The notes: a model not told the origin generated them from the letters alone. A stretch of DNA of 64,000 nucleotides from Pyropia yezoensis (GCA_009829735.1 CM020619.1:12887777-12951776), one strand, 5' to 3'. Counted from the stretch's first letter, positions 21,551 to 30,860 are shown. Numbers and translations: made by a program.

Positions 21551-23437
21551 ATGGCAGACGAGGTTGCCCCGGTGGTGGGCGGTGGTGAGGCGGAGGCATC
21601 GCTTGATGAATGTGCGGGGGCCGCACGGCCGGTGGTGGGCTGGTATCGGAGCCCAAGGGCGATTTATATGTTTGACGGTGTCGGGTTCGTGGCGGACCCG
21701 CCGTTGATGGAGGCGGCGCGGACCAATCGGTCATTGGCTCTACAGCGTATCCGCGACGCGCGGTGGGCGTCGTTGCCCAACTTCCAGGACGCGTCAATCG
21801 ACGGGCGGTTCTACGAGGGCGAGTCCGTGTCGGACGTCCATGGTCATGCTGACTTTGGTCGTCAAGGGCCGGAACGGCAGGCGTACGAGGTGTTGTCGTT
21901 GTCCAACGAGTTGCTGCGGTACGGGGCGGCTGGTGGTCTTCACCCTTATCATCGGCGTCTGTACGCTTGGGCGCTTGCCTTTCGTGTCGGGCAAGTTGAG
22001 ACCTTTGTGGTCGCGGCCAACAACTTCGGCCGTCTTCGCCGGCTGTGGCCTTCGGCCGTGTTCTTGGCACGTGACTTGGCCGAGCGGCTTGATGTGCCTA
22101 TCGCGGAGGACCATGGGCTAGAGGAGTATCTGGCCATGTTGGCTGACAAGGTTGCCCATGGGGTGCGTCCGGCGGGCGTCGAATTTGGTCCTGCGACCTG
22201 TTCGCTTCCTAACCCGTTCCGGGATCCGACGACGTCGATTCGTCTTCGTAGGTCGTGGGACCTGGCGGCCTTTGAGCGTCGCGGCCTTTTGGCGCCGGCT
22301 TGGGCGTCCAGCCTGGGGCGCGCACGCCCGTTCTTCGACCTGAAGCGTTGGCTTCCATCACGCCCATCGTGGTGGGTTGAGTACGGACCGTACATGGAGA
22401 CGCCGGCGGCATTGTCGTACGTCGCCAGTGGGCTTAAGGACGCAGATAACGCGGCTTGGGGCGTCGTGTACGACGAGTTTTTCTGCTTTGCCTTGGCGGC
22501 TTGGGTGCATTGGCTCGTCCATGACGGACTTTTTTGCTGGTTGCCGGACCAAGTGACCGAGTGGTTCGACGGGTTGGACGTGTCGCGGCTGGCCGATGGG
22601 CCCGGGGGTGAGGAGCGTCTTGCGACGTACCACCGTATGCGTGATGCACACGCCGTCTTCCCGTGGACAACCATTGTCGCCGACGTCCGCCGACGTGATG
22701 AGCGCACCAAGGCGGCTCGCCAGGTGTACGTCAAGTTGGACGCGACGGCCAAGTATGGCTTCGTTCTTCGTCAGCCGTGCGGCGCGTTTGATTGGAAGTA
22801 TGACGCCTCGTGGGAGGGTGGTGACGAGTCGTCCGGACCGGGTCGTGGTCCTGGTCGTGGTCGTGAGACCGGTCGTCGGGTGCGGGACGCGTCTCGGTCG
22901 TTGTCGCCGGTGGCCGGTGCGGGGTCAAGTGACCGTGTTAACCCTGGTGTGGTTGCCCCTGTGTCCGGTGGGACCGGTGGCACGGAGCCGATCTGGCCGT
23001 CGGAGTGGGCCCGTGTGGGTGCTGTTGCCCTGTTGGGTACTGAACGGGTGGGTGCCTTGGCTGGGCAAGTGGTGCCTCGTGGCGCAACGGCTGGGGCGTT
23101 GGCCATTGCTTGGTCTCGTCAGACCGTGGAGATTGATGACGTTCTTCGTCGGGTCAGTGGGATGACTGAGTCGGAGGCCGTTGAGGCTTTGGTGTTGACG
23201 GTCTCCCGTTTGGCGGATCCGTCTCGCATTCGCGATAGCTTGCTCAGTGAGCTGCGTCGTGCGCCCTCGGTGGAGGCTCGGGCTGCGAGTCCTCGTCGTG
23301 TTGACGTTGGTGCCATTCTTGGCGTTCGTCGTCGACAGATGTCGGATGACGAGGAGGAGGATGCGCCTCGTGCGCCGGCTCGGCGTGTGCGCTCGCGCAG
23401 TTCGTCTTTTGACGAGGGCTCGCGACGTCGCCGTTGA
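21551..23437 (+). CDS. Antisense accessory ORF of element B, unknown function
   Basis: 628 codons from the first ATG after the repeat tract, opposite to gag-pol, ending 41 bp from the pol stop (tail to tail). The N-terminal two thirds look globular and Trp/Leu/Arg-rich (residues about 265-410 include RPSWWVEYGPYM, LFCWLPDQVTEWFDGL and HAVFPWTTIVADVRRR). A Gly/Ser/Arg linker follows. The C-terminus is acidic then Arg/Ser-rich (MSDDEEEDAPRAPARR ... RSRSSSFDEGSRRRR), like a nuclear or RNA-binding tail. No signal peptide, transmembrane span, zinc motif or env feature is seen. The decayed ORF at 59738-61680 in element E occupies the same position and seems homologous. I do not recognise the family; plant Tat/Ogre-type elements are known to carry unrelated antisense ORFs. 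Confidence 0.75.
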   Translation: MADEVAPVVGGGEAEASLDECAGAARPVVGWYRSPRAIYMFDGVGFVADPPLMEAARTNRSLALQRIRDARWASLPNFQDASIDGRFYEGESVSDVHGHADFGRQGPERQAYEVLSLSNELLRYGAAGGLHPYHRRLYAWALAFRVGQVETFVVAANNFGRLRRLWPSAVFLARDLAERLDVPIAEDHGLEEYLAMLADKVAHGVRPAGVEFGPATCSLPNPFRDPTTSIRLRRSWDLAAFERRGLLAPAWASSLGRARPFFDLKRWLPSRPSWWVEYGPYMETPAALSYVASGLKDADNAAWGVVYDEFFCFALAAWVHWLVHDGLFCWLPDQVTEWFDGLDVSRLADGPGGEERLATYHRMRDAHAVFPWTTIVADVRRRDERTKAARQVYVKLDATAKYGFVLRQPCGAFDWKYDASWEGGDESSGPGRGPGRGRETGRRVRDASRSLSPVAGAGSSDRVNPGVVAPVSGGTGGTEPIWPSEWARVGAVALLGTERVGALAGQVVPRGATAGALAIAWSRQTVEIDDVLRRVSGMTESEAVEALVLTVSRLADPSRIRDSLLSELRRAPSVEARAASPRRVDVGAILGVRRRQMSDDEEEDAPRAPARRVRSRSSSFDEGSRRRR

Positions 23438-23478
23438 GGGGGGGGTTGGGAGGTGAGGGTGTTGCCGTACGGCTTGTG

Positions 23479-26400
23479 TTAGTCTTGTTTGTACTTGTGT
23501 TGGCCCTTTGGCTTGTTGTTTGTTTTTTCGTGTTTGAACATGAAGGCAGCCCTGGCCCATTCTGTTGTCTTTTCGTCCGATGTTAGGACTGGCCGGCGTA
23601 TCTTCGACTCATGACAGAGCCGTTTGGCTTTTGAGAACCATGAAGCATGTTCCCAGCGTGGGGTGACCAGGAGGGTGTCCTTTGGACTGGATTGTAGCTC
23701 TGTGACCACTTGGTCAAGGGTGTGGGTGGGGGGTACCCTTAGGCAGATGCCTTGTGAGTTCTGCTCCGAGGCAGTGACATGCCTCTCCGGCTGGTAGCTC
23801 AACTGGCCATAGTGCTTGGTGAGTTCTGGGAGTTCCCAGAGTGGTCCCCATGTGGGGGAGGTGAAGTTCCGGCATGCCTCTGGCAGTGTTGACTTCATGT
23901 AGTACACAGGGATGTTTTCCTGGACCGAGCGGTCTGCGTTGTCCCATTGGACATTAGCCTGTACCACCTCCCATGGGTCGACGTAGACCGCGAGTATGTG
24001 TGGTTGCCAAATAGCGGCGGCTGCGCCAGTGAGCGCAACAAGTCCAGTTGCCAGAGCAACCTTGGTGGTTGGCCTTCGTGGCTTCCGCCACGTGTATCCA
24101 GGTATTTCTACCTTTTTGGATCGCAAATGTCGAATGACAAGGTTACGTGGCAAGTTTTCCACTGGTTCCCACGTGTCGTCCTTGGGGGTATAATCATACC
24201 ATTGGACTTTGAATTCGTACGAATCTCCAGACCGTCGGTGAGACATGAGTTTTTCGATGACGTATTCGTCGTGGACGGTTGGCTCCGGCCGTGGTTTGTC
24301 AAACCCATCGAGTAGTGGGTGTGGTGTGGACTCATTGGAGTTGTCTGGCCGGGGTGCCGCAGTGGCATGATCGCTGTTGATGCGTTTCTCGATACCATCG
24401 ACGTCAATGACGAAGGTAGAGTCGTCGGCGTCGACGACTATGAATGGCCCGACGGCCTTGCTCTGCAGCTTGTTAGCTCGTTGATGGTTTGTCGTATAGA
24501 CATAGTCGCCGATCTTGATCTTACGATTGCGCGTCCCAACGTGGGCATCGAAGTTACGTTTGTAACGTTGTTGAGTCTTGGCGAGGGCCTTGATGACGGC
24601 CGGGATCTGCAGCCGCAGTCGGGCCATGAACTCGCGCTTTCTCGCGAGCGGCGATCCGTCATTGAGGGTCCCTCTTTGGGATATGGACGTGCCTGGTGGC
24701 AAGTTACGAACCGACAGGTTAGGGACACGTCGTGGGATGACAAGCTCGAATGGCGCTAGTCCAGTGGACCGATGTGGTTGGCTGTTGTAAGCCAGAGTCA
24801 GGACGGGCAGAAGCTCGTCCCAGCGCTTGGGGTCCTCGGTCACGTAGTGACGCAGTTGTGTAGCAATCGTACGATTGTACCGTTCGACTTGACCGTTGGT
24901 CTGTGGGTGGTACGCGGTGGTGCGCACCGTCTCGACTCCGAGTACCTTCATCACGGCGATGAAAAAGTTTGACATGAACTGGGGTCCTTGGTCGGACAAG
25001 ATCTTGTCCGGTGGGCCATAGCAGGCTATCCAGTGTTCAATAACAGCGGATGAGACGGAGATGGCCGTGATGGTCTTGAGTGCGATGCACTTTGTAAGCT
25101 TTGCAAAGCGGTCCGTAATGACCAAGATGAATCGATTTCCGCTTTTGCTTGCTGGAAAGGGGCCGAGGATGTCGATCGACAGTTCCGTCAGTGGTTCTGA
25201 CGCCGGGAACAGGGTCAGAGGCGTCGTATGCTTACGCAACGCTAGCCGGTTCTGTGCACAAGTGGTGCAATTGGTGATGGTCTTGTGGATATCCGATATC
25301 ATGGATGGCCAGTAGAACTTTGTTCTCATAGTGAAGTACATCTTGTTCATGCCCGGGTGGGCGGCCGTGGTGGCCATGTGTTGGAGTTTCAAGATGACAT
25401 CTTGTTGCGACTTGGGGATGACCAGTTGGTCTCCATACACAGTTTTGCGACGCAGTGCATTGTTGTCGTCAAGGTAGAATGACTTGTGTCCTCCGTTGTT
25501 GACGCTGTCGATGATCGACTTGCAGAAATCATCCGATTGTTGCTTGTTAATGACTTCATAGAAGTCAAGAGGCTTGGGGTCGGTTGTGCCTGTGTACCTG
25601 TCCGTTTGGACGCCGTGTGCCGTCTGGGCCACCGCTAGACATGGTATGTCATCGTTGATCGTTTCGTTCATCGCGTTATTGTCCGCGCGGGACAGGAAGT
25701 CGGGCAGGTGGTGACTAGCGCCTGGCTTGTATTTCAGTTCGAAGTCGAACTCTGCGAGACGCATACGCCATCTCATCAACCGACCGCTAGAGTCGGCAGT
25801 GCTGTATATCCAGCTAAGGCTTTGATGGTCCGATCGGATTATGAAGTGTTGTCCTTCTAAGAAGTGCCTCAACTTGAGGACAGCCCACACAATGCCAAGG
25901 CATTCTCGCTGCGTTGTGGAGTAGTTGAGCTCCGCTGCGTTAAGAGCGCGGCTCCAGTAGCCGAGTGGCTGTGGTTTTCCATCGTCGTCCGTTTGGAGTA
26001 ACGTGCAGCCGAGTTGATACGCACTTGCGTCGACATCGAGCGTTAGCTCACGCCCAGCCTTAGGCAAGGCCAAGATTGGTGGGTGCACCAAGGCGTCACG
26101 GAGGTCCTCAAAGGACGCCAACTCCTCGGTCGAGGGTGGGGACAGGTCCGGTGGGACGTCTTTTATGGTCAACGCGTTTAGCGGTCGGGCTCTCTTGGTA
26201 AAGTCTACCACGAACCGTCGATAGACGTTGCACATGCCGAGAAAACTCTTGAGTTGGGTCTTGGTCTTGGGGAACGTTGCTTGACGCAGGGCGTCGGTGT
26301 TCTTGTTAAGAACGTGGAGTTTACCAGGCGTTATGCTGTGGCCGAGGTACTCCACCTCGTTGGAAAACCACTTGCACTTCTCAAGATTGAAAGTCACGCC

Positions 26401-27909
26401 GGCCTCCCGTAGTCGGGTAAGGACCTTGTCTACATTATGCATGTGTTGTTTGGGGGTTGCCGAGAAGATGATGACGTCGTCTAAGTAAACGAGGCAGACT
26501 TGCCACTTGAGTCCGGAGAGTATAATATCCAGGGCACGTTGAAACGTCGCCGGGGCATTGGTCAAGCCGAATGGCATCGTTGTCCAGTCGAAGATGCCAT
26601 AGTGCGTTGTGAAGGCCGTTTTTTCTTGGTCCTCCTGCCGCAATGGCACTTGCCAGTACCCAGCGGTACAGTCGAGAGAGGTGAATACTTCGGCGTCTCC
26701 GAGGGAGTCGAGACAGTCCTCCATACGCGGGAGGGGGTACGCATCCTTCTTAGTGATGCTGTTCAACCGTCGATAATCGACACAAAACCGGGCCTTCCCA
26801 TTTTTCTTCGGTACGATGACGACAGGACTGGCCCAGTCACTGTGACTTTGTTTAATAACCTTGAGCTTCAACATCTTGTTGATTTGATCGACGATGATCG
26901 CCCGTTTGAACGCACCGGTTCGATAGGGCTGCGCCCTTATAGGGGCAACCCCAGGTGGGGTGACGATGGCGTGCTCTGTAGCGTGTATGACCCCGAGGGT
27001 CCCGTCCCACATCTTGCCATGCTTGGCCAACATCGACTTAATTTGCGCGTGCAAATGTTGGGGAGCCCCGTCGAGGTTGATGTCGTCAAGTGACGGTTTG
27101 GGCTGTTCGGTCTCTGGGTCGGTTGACCCCGTATCCTCCGTCGGGGCGGCGAGGACTTGCCCGAGGTGGGGCTCGGCAAACGCGAGGACGCAGCCCTTTC
27201 GCAGGATGGCCGTGTCTGGCCCGAAGTTGCATACCTTAACCAGAAGTGGTTCGTCAGGTTTGATGGTGGCGAGTCCGCGGGCGACTGCCATGGTCTTGTG
27301 TCGGCACAATCGTGCGTTTGGTTGAAGAGTAACCAGTCCCAGCGTGTCACATCTGACCATAATCCATTCCTCGGTCTTGCCCTTGAGGCGCGTTTGTTTG
27401 CAAGCACGGACCTTGGTCGACCCCCCGGCCCATTGGGGCTCCATGACGTCGTCTTGACGGATGCTCAGGATTGGGGAGTGGCCGATCGAATGGTTTTCAG
27501 CACCTTGCCAAACGATACGTTTGCGGGCGGGCAGGATTGCCTCGATGTGCTTATCGATGAACTCGGTCCCGAGTATGCACTTGACCGACAGGTTGGGCGT
27601 AACGTAAAAACGTTCAAAGGCTTGAACCCCTCCGGTGTCGATGAACAAGTGGATGGCTTGGAGAGCCTTGATTGTTTGCCCGTTGGCATCAACAATGTGT
27701 GGTGCACTGGTTAACGTGTCGGCGTAGTCGCGCCAATGTGGCGGTAGAACATCCGGCCGGATGAGGTTGACGCCAGCTCCGGTATCGAGGATGGGTCTCA
27801 TACTCCGCGTGTTCGCGAGCTCCGTGCCTATACAGGCGGCGATTTCATAATGTCGATGAGCTTCGCTCAGTATCTTGGTGACCTTAGGTCTATCTTGTCG
27901 GGCAGGCAA
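23479..27909 (-). CDS. pol: Element B pol polyprotein with C-terminal extension
   Basis: 1476 codons uninterrupted. Numbered from 27909: protease DTG at 42-44; RT about 330-510 with YLDD at 475-478; RNase H Asp627, Glu669, Asp694; integrase HHCC His844, His851, Cys881, Cys884; core Asp913, Asp973, Glu1009 with exactly 35 residues between the last two; chromodomain about 1214-1265. After it come some 205 more residues: a basic hinge, a hydrophobic segment about 1283-1300 (VALATGLVALTGAAAAIW), then a soluble Trp/Pro-containing tail of unknown role. The frame has no ATG at its head and continues upstream in the -1 phase of gag, so translation is expected by frameshift at 27951-27957. No inactivating change is visible. 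Confidence 0.95.
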   Translation of the reverse strand: MPARQDRPKVTKILSEAHRHYEIAACIGTELANTRSMRPILDTGAGVNLIRPDVLPPHWRDYADTLTSAPHIVDANGQTIKALQAIHLFIDTGGVQAFERFYVTPNLSVKCILGTEFIDKHIEAILPARKRIVWQGAENHSIGHSPILSIRQDDVMEPQWAGGSTKVRACKQTRLKGKTEEWIMVRCDTLGLVTLQPNARLCRHKTMAVARGLATIKPDEPLLVKVCNFGPDTAILRKGCVLAFAEPHLGQVLAAPTEDTGSTDPETEQPKPSLDDINLDGAPQHLHAQIKSMLAKHGKMWDGTLGVIHATEHAIVTPPGVAPIRAQPYRTGAFKRAIIVDQINKMLKLKVIKQSHSDWASPVVIVPKKNGKARFCVDYRRLNSITKKDAYPLPRMEDCLDSLGDAEVFTSLDCTAGYWQVPLRQEDQEKTAFTTHYGIFDWTTMPFGLTNAPATFQRALDIILSGLKWQVCLVYLDDVIIFSATPKQHMHNVDKVLTRLREAGVTFNLEKCKWFSNEVEYLGHSITPGKLHVLNKNTDALRQATFPKTKTQLKSFLGMCNVYRRFVVDFTKRARPLNALTIKDVPPDLSPPSTEELASFEDLRDALVHPPILALPKAGRELTLDVDASAYQLGCTLLQTDDDGKPQPLGYWSRALNAAELNYSTTQRECLGIVWAVLKLRHFLEGQHFIIRSDHQSLSWIYSTADSSGRLMRWRMRLAEFDFELKYKPGASHHLPDFLSRADNNAMNETINDDIPCLAVAQTAHGVQTDRYTGTTDPKPLDFYEVINKQQSDDFCKSIIDSVNNGGHKSFYLDDNNALRRKTVYGDQLVIPKSQQDVILKLQHMATTAAHPGMNKMYFTMRTKFYWPSMISDIHKTITNCTTCAQNRLALRKHTTPLTLFPASEPLTELSIDILGPFPASKSGNRFILVITDRFAKLTKCIALKTITAISVSSAVIEHWIACYGPPDKILSDQGPQFMSNFFIAVMKVLGVETVRTTAYHPQTNGQVERYNRTIATQLRHYVTEDPKRWDELLPVLTLAYNSQPHRSTGLAPFELVIPRRVPNLSVRNLPPGTSISQRGTLNDGSPLARKREFMARLRLQIPAVIKALAKTQQRYKRNFDAHVGTRNRKIKIGDYVYTTNHQRANKLQSKAVGPFIVVDADDSTFVIDVDGIEKRINSDHATAAPRPDNSNESTPHPLLDGFDKPRPEPTVHDEYVIEKLMSHRRSGDSYEFKVQWYDYTPKDDTWEPVENLPRNLVIRHLRSKKVEIPGYTWRKPRRPTTKVALATGLVALTGAAAAIWQPHILAVYVDPWEVVQANVQWDNADRSVQENIPVYYMKSTLPEACRNFTSPTWGPLWELPELTKHYGQLSYQPERHVTASEQNSQGICLRVPPTHTLDQVVTELQSSPKDTLLVTPRWEHASWFSKAKRLCHESKIRRPVLTSDEKTTEWARAAFMFKHEKTNNKPKGQHKYKQD

Positions 27910-27944
27910 GGGTGCGTCGGGGAGACTGCCCGGTGGTCCTCGAC

Positions 27945-29690
27945 TTACTCGTTTTTCGAGTCGGCCTTGCCGTCGCCGGCGTCGTTGCTTTGGACGTCGT
28001 CGTCGTCCGAGTCCGGCAGGACTTCGTTCTCGACGATCGCATTGATCTGCTTGCGGACCGAGTCGTCAATGAGTGCCATCACTCGTGCCTGACGTCGTTC
28101 ACGACGGGGCTTAGGGCATCGAGAGGCAAAGTGTCCGCGCTCGTTACAGTTGTAACAGATGTCGTTCGCTCGCGGGTTGGGCGTGTCCGTGCGGACAGCC
28201 CTAATGGGGTCGAATGGTCGATCGACCGTGCGCGCTGGGGGCTCAGGGGTAGAGTCGATTTGACTAACCTTGATCATGGCTGGCCGGCTGGCCTTGATGG
28301 ACTGCCGCAGGCGCGTGGCGCCTTCCCAAAACCCTTGGGCAGCTGCCACTGTGTCCGCCATTGGGCGATCAGGGAACTGACTGTCCAGAACACGGACGTT
28401 TGGTTTGATGAGGTCTGAAAGACCGTTGATGAAGACATCCTTCACGTCTTGGGCGGAGAACAGGCCACAGAGGCGATCGCACGCCGCCTCCACGCGGGAG
28501 GCAAACACGCGCGGGACCTCTGTGTCCGCTTGATTTATCGTAATGATGTCGTTGTAGGCCGTTGCCAAACCGGCATGAGTTGCGTACTTCTTGAGAAGCC
28601 AGTTGACTCCTTCACCATAGGTGGTGAGCTCGTAGTGCTTGCCACTGACAACCGTGTTGGCCGCGCTGGCGAATGCGCGCTTGGCGGCTCCCGCCAGCCG
28701 GAAGGCGATCAAGGGGAACGCCCGGCCGTGGGTCAGCCCTGCCGCGTCGCAAGCTCTGCGAAAGGTGGTGAGGAAGGTGAAAACACCGAGGGGGTCGCCA
28801 CCGTTAAAGGTCTCTTGACCCTGGAACGCCCCGTCTAGGCGCTTGTTCATCTTGCTAGCATCTTTCACCATCGATGGTGTATACTTGGTGCTCCGTCGGA
28901 GAAGGAAGTAGGTCCTGTAGTCCAAGAGTGACTTAAAGCGACTGTTGCCGGGTCGAATGACCAACTTGCGGTCACCCAACTCCGTGAGTTCAGCTGCCGG
29001 GGCCGGTCGGCGCCGGAAACGACGCGCACGTCGACGGTGCGCGTCCGAACTTTCCGTAACGGAATCACTGCTCGATGAGGTCGGGCTTGACGGTGGGGAA
29101 GGGTCCCAACGACCGTCATAGGTTTCGTCCGAAGACGAGGAAGACGAGGACGACGAGTTGTCGGATGACATCCCATCATCAGCGGATGATGCGCCTCCCT
29201 CCCGGGCGTTCGGACGCTTAGTCGAGACCCTGACCTTTAGGTCTTCGACTTGGCGCTCCAACGCGCGGATCCGACGGTTCTTCATCTGAAGATTGCCAAT
29301 AGGCAGGCTGGCGTGGGACGCCCCTTGAGCAGGTCCCCGGGTCATCTTGCCCACCGGCTGTCGGTTCGACGTCGTCCGTTGACGAAACGCCTCATTTGAG
29401 GGTGGCTTTCTCAGCTCCTCAAGAGTGGTCACCAGTTTGGTGTTAGACTTCTCCAACTCCTTGTTGGCGGCCTCTTGGGCCTCAAGACGGTCACGAAGTG
29501 CCTCCACCACCGCCTTCAAGCTCTCCAGCTTGGAGTTAGGAATATCCTCCGCGTCGGGGTTGGGGGGGGTAACCTCGGGTGCCGGACGGCAGCATGTTCC
29601 GCTCCCTCCGCCTGGTGGCGTGTAACCCGAAGGCAGGGCAATCCCCTTACCCTTCGAGCGCCGAGCGCCATCAGGGGCTCCCGAAGCCAT
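27945..29690 (-). CDS. gag: Element B gag
   Basis: 581 codons from the ATG at 29690; the frame is open a further 30 codons upstream but without ATG. It has a Pro/Gly-rich start, a coiled coil (SKLESLKAVVEALRDRLEAQ and following), a Ser/Asp-rich low-complexity linker, a capsid region (DPLGVFTFLTTFRRACDAAG) and a CCHC knuckle CYNCNERGHFASRC near 28150. The acidic C-terminus ends SKNE-stop. It forms particles and packages RNA. The last sense codons coincide with the slippery site that gives access to pol. Confidence 0.93.
   Translation of the reverse strand: MASGAPDGARRSKGKGIALPSGYTPPGGGSGTCCRPAPEVTPPNPDAEDIPNSKLESLKAVVEALRDRLEAQEAANKELEKSNTKLVTTLEELRKPPSNEAFRQRTTSNRQPVGKMTRGPAQGASHASLPIGNLQMKNRRIRALERQVEDLKVRVSTKRPNAREGGASSADDGMSSDNSSSSSSSSSDETYDGRWDPSPPSSPTSSSSDSVTESSDAHRRRARRFRRRPAPAAELTELGDRKLVIRPGNSRFKSLLDYRTYFLLRRSTKYTPSMVKDASKMNKRLDGAFQGQETFNGGDPLGVFTFLTTFRRACDAAGLTHGRAFPLIAFRLAGAAKRAFASAANTVVSGKHYELTTYGEGVNWLLKKYATHAGLATAYNDIITINQADTEVPRVFASRVEAACDRLCGLFSAQDVKDVFINGLSDLIKPNVRVLDSQFPDRPMADTVAAAQGFWEGATRLRQSIKASRPAMIKVSQIDSTPEPPARTVDRPFDPIRAVRTDTPNPRANDICYNCNERGHFASRCPKPRRERRQARVMALIDDSVRKQINAIVENEVLPDSDDDDVQSNDAGDGKADSKNE
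27951..27957 (-). promoter_or_regulatory. -1 ribosomal frameshift heptamer, element B
   Basis: In gag phase the minus strand reads TCG AAA AAC GAG TAA. G-AAA-AAC is a near-canonical slippery heptamer (first base deviates, as in some known viral sites such as GUUAAAC). A -1 slip reads CGA GTA AGT and enters pol. Element C has the same layout with GAG TAA directly after its heptamer. Confidence 0.6.
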
Positions 29691-29890
29691 ATCGCAACCC
29701 GGCGTACTTGCGTCGGCGCGCCCTGCGTCGCCAACCAAAAGGTCCTCGTGGCACGACGCCCGGCGTCGTCCAGCCTTCACTGATCGGTGATGTCGCCCTG
29801 CAACACCCGATCAAGAGATCGTCAACACAACTGCCACAAGGCACCAAGGAACACGTACGAGTGTACGGCAGCGCCGCACACGAGCAGTAT

Positions 29891-29907
29891 CCCCTGCTGC
29901 TCCACCA
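29891..29907 (-). other. Primer-binding site of element B
   Basis: The minus strand reads TGGTGGAGCAGCAGGGG one base after the 5' LTR. An identical 17-mer sits at the same place in element C. It implies a tRNA with 3' end CCCCUGCUGCUCCACCA; I cannot name the isoacceptor. Confidence 0.65.
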
Positions 29908-29908
29908 A

Positions 29909-30315
29909 TGTGGAATATGTGTTACCCAATATAAAGGATATGGGACCGACCGGCGCCCGGAAGGCAAAGAGGAAGCTATTACCGTAGAGGCAAAGAAGAC
30001 AGACCTTAAGCTCCTGGACGCTCGATGGGGAGCAAGCCGGCCGAAGGCAGCGGCGAGTCCCCACGTCGCAGATAAGGGCGAAAACAATATGCCGGTCGAG
30101 CGACCGAGCGGAGGCCGGACGGCCGATCGCTACGAGCATAGCAATCAATATAAAAGATCCCTCCAAGGCAAGGACAGATAAACAATACAAAACAAAAGTA
30201 GTCCCCCAAAGGGCGAGCCACAAGCGGACCCATGCCAACAAGGCTGGGGCCACCAGTCAGGGGGGCTACAAGCCAGTAAATACCGGAATTCGGTACAAGG
30301 GGCGGATATGCTACA
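29909..30315 (-). repeat. 5' LTR of element B
   Basis: 407 bp, nearly identical to 20475-20881, followed on the plus strand by the AGGGG target duplication. It would hold the sense promoter, although the clearest TATA-like motifs in this LTR point the other way. Confidence 0.95.
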
Positions 30316-30644
30316 AGGGGGGGCTTGGGGGCGGTCCGCCCCAGCAGGGATAGGTGCGGGGGGGCCGCCGGGGTGGAGGTGGAGAAGGCGCCCGCCGGGG
30401 GGCTGCGTGCACCCGGGTGGTGGTGCCCTCCCACGGGGCCGCGTGCCGACGGACTGCAGCGTGCCGACGAGCCGCGCGCTGTACCAGCGCCGCTGATCGT
30501 CGGGGGTGCGCGGGTCGTCGGGGGTGCCCGGGTCTCAGGGTTTCCACGTGACGTGGCCACCGTGTCGCGGGCCGTCTTGCCGGAGGATGCCGACGCGGCC
30601 GCCACAGCCGAGGAAGAATATTCGGAACCTGATTTGGAACTCAC
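30316..30644 (-). CDS. Element D accessory ORF, 5' part (split by B)
   Basis: A minus-strand frame (GTG at 30644, right after a TGA) encodes a Ser/Ala/Pro/Arg-rich disordered segment. Removing B and one copy of AGGGG puts it exactly in phase with the segment at 20469-20292, which leads to the twin zinc-finger region. No ATG is seen, so the true start may be elsewhere or spliced. It lies between D's primer-binding site and gag. Confidence 0.4.
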
Positions 30645-30860
30645 TGGGATTCAACAATCGGTTGACCAAAAAGAAAAAATCCGTGACATCAAGCGCGATG
30701 GCAGTGTCAGGGAAAGGTTCTTTCGGTGTGATTCGTGGAACCCACTGCGTTCGTATTACAATGCCCGTGGCAAGCCGAACGCAGGGGGCAACACGACGTC
30801 ACAATCGCAGGGAGGTCCAAATCACGCACGGAATCGCAGTCACCGCCAGGTAGAAAGTCG
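30645..30860 (-). other. Element D leader
   Basis: Untranslated-looking sequence between the D primer-binding site and the accessory ORF. Nothing recognisable on either strand. Confidence 0.4.

Larger units (their letters stand above)
20475..30315 (-). mobile_element. LTR retrotransposon B (Ty3/gypsy chromovirus), apparently complete
   Basis: 407-bp LTRs at 20475-20881 and 29909-30315 are flanked by AGGGG at 20470-20474 and 30316-30320. The element is 9841 bp. On the minus strand it has a primer-binding site, gag, and pol in the -1 frame. On the plus strand it has a long antisense ORF between the pol end and the 3' LTR. The LTRs differ at only about three positions by eye, so insertion is recent. 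All catalytic motifs I can check are intact. It interrupts the zinc-finger ORF of element D. It is the best candidate in the window for an autonomous, possibly active element. Confidence 0.95.

Noticed and set aside
21551-23437. Antisense ORF of B as an envelope gene
   Set aside because: It is on the wrong strand and has no signal peptide, transmembrane span or fusion-type features; the tail is Arg/Ser-rich, more like a nuclear or RNA-binding protein.
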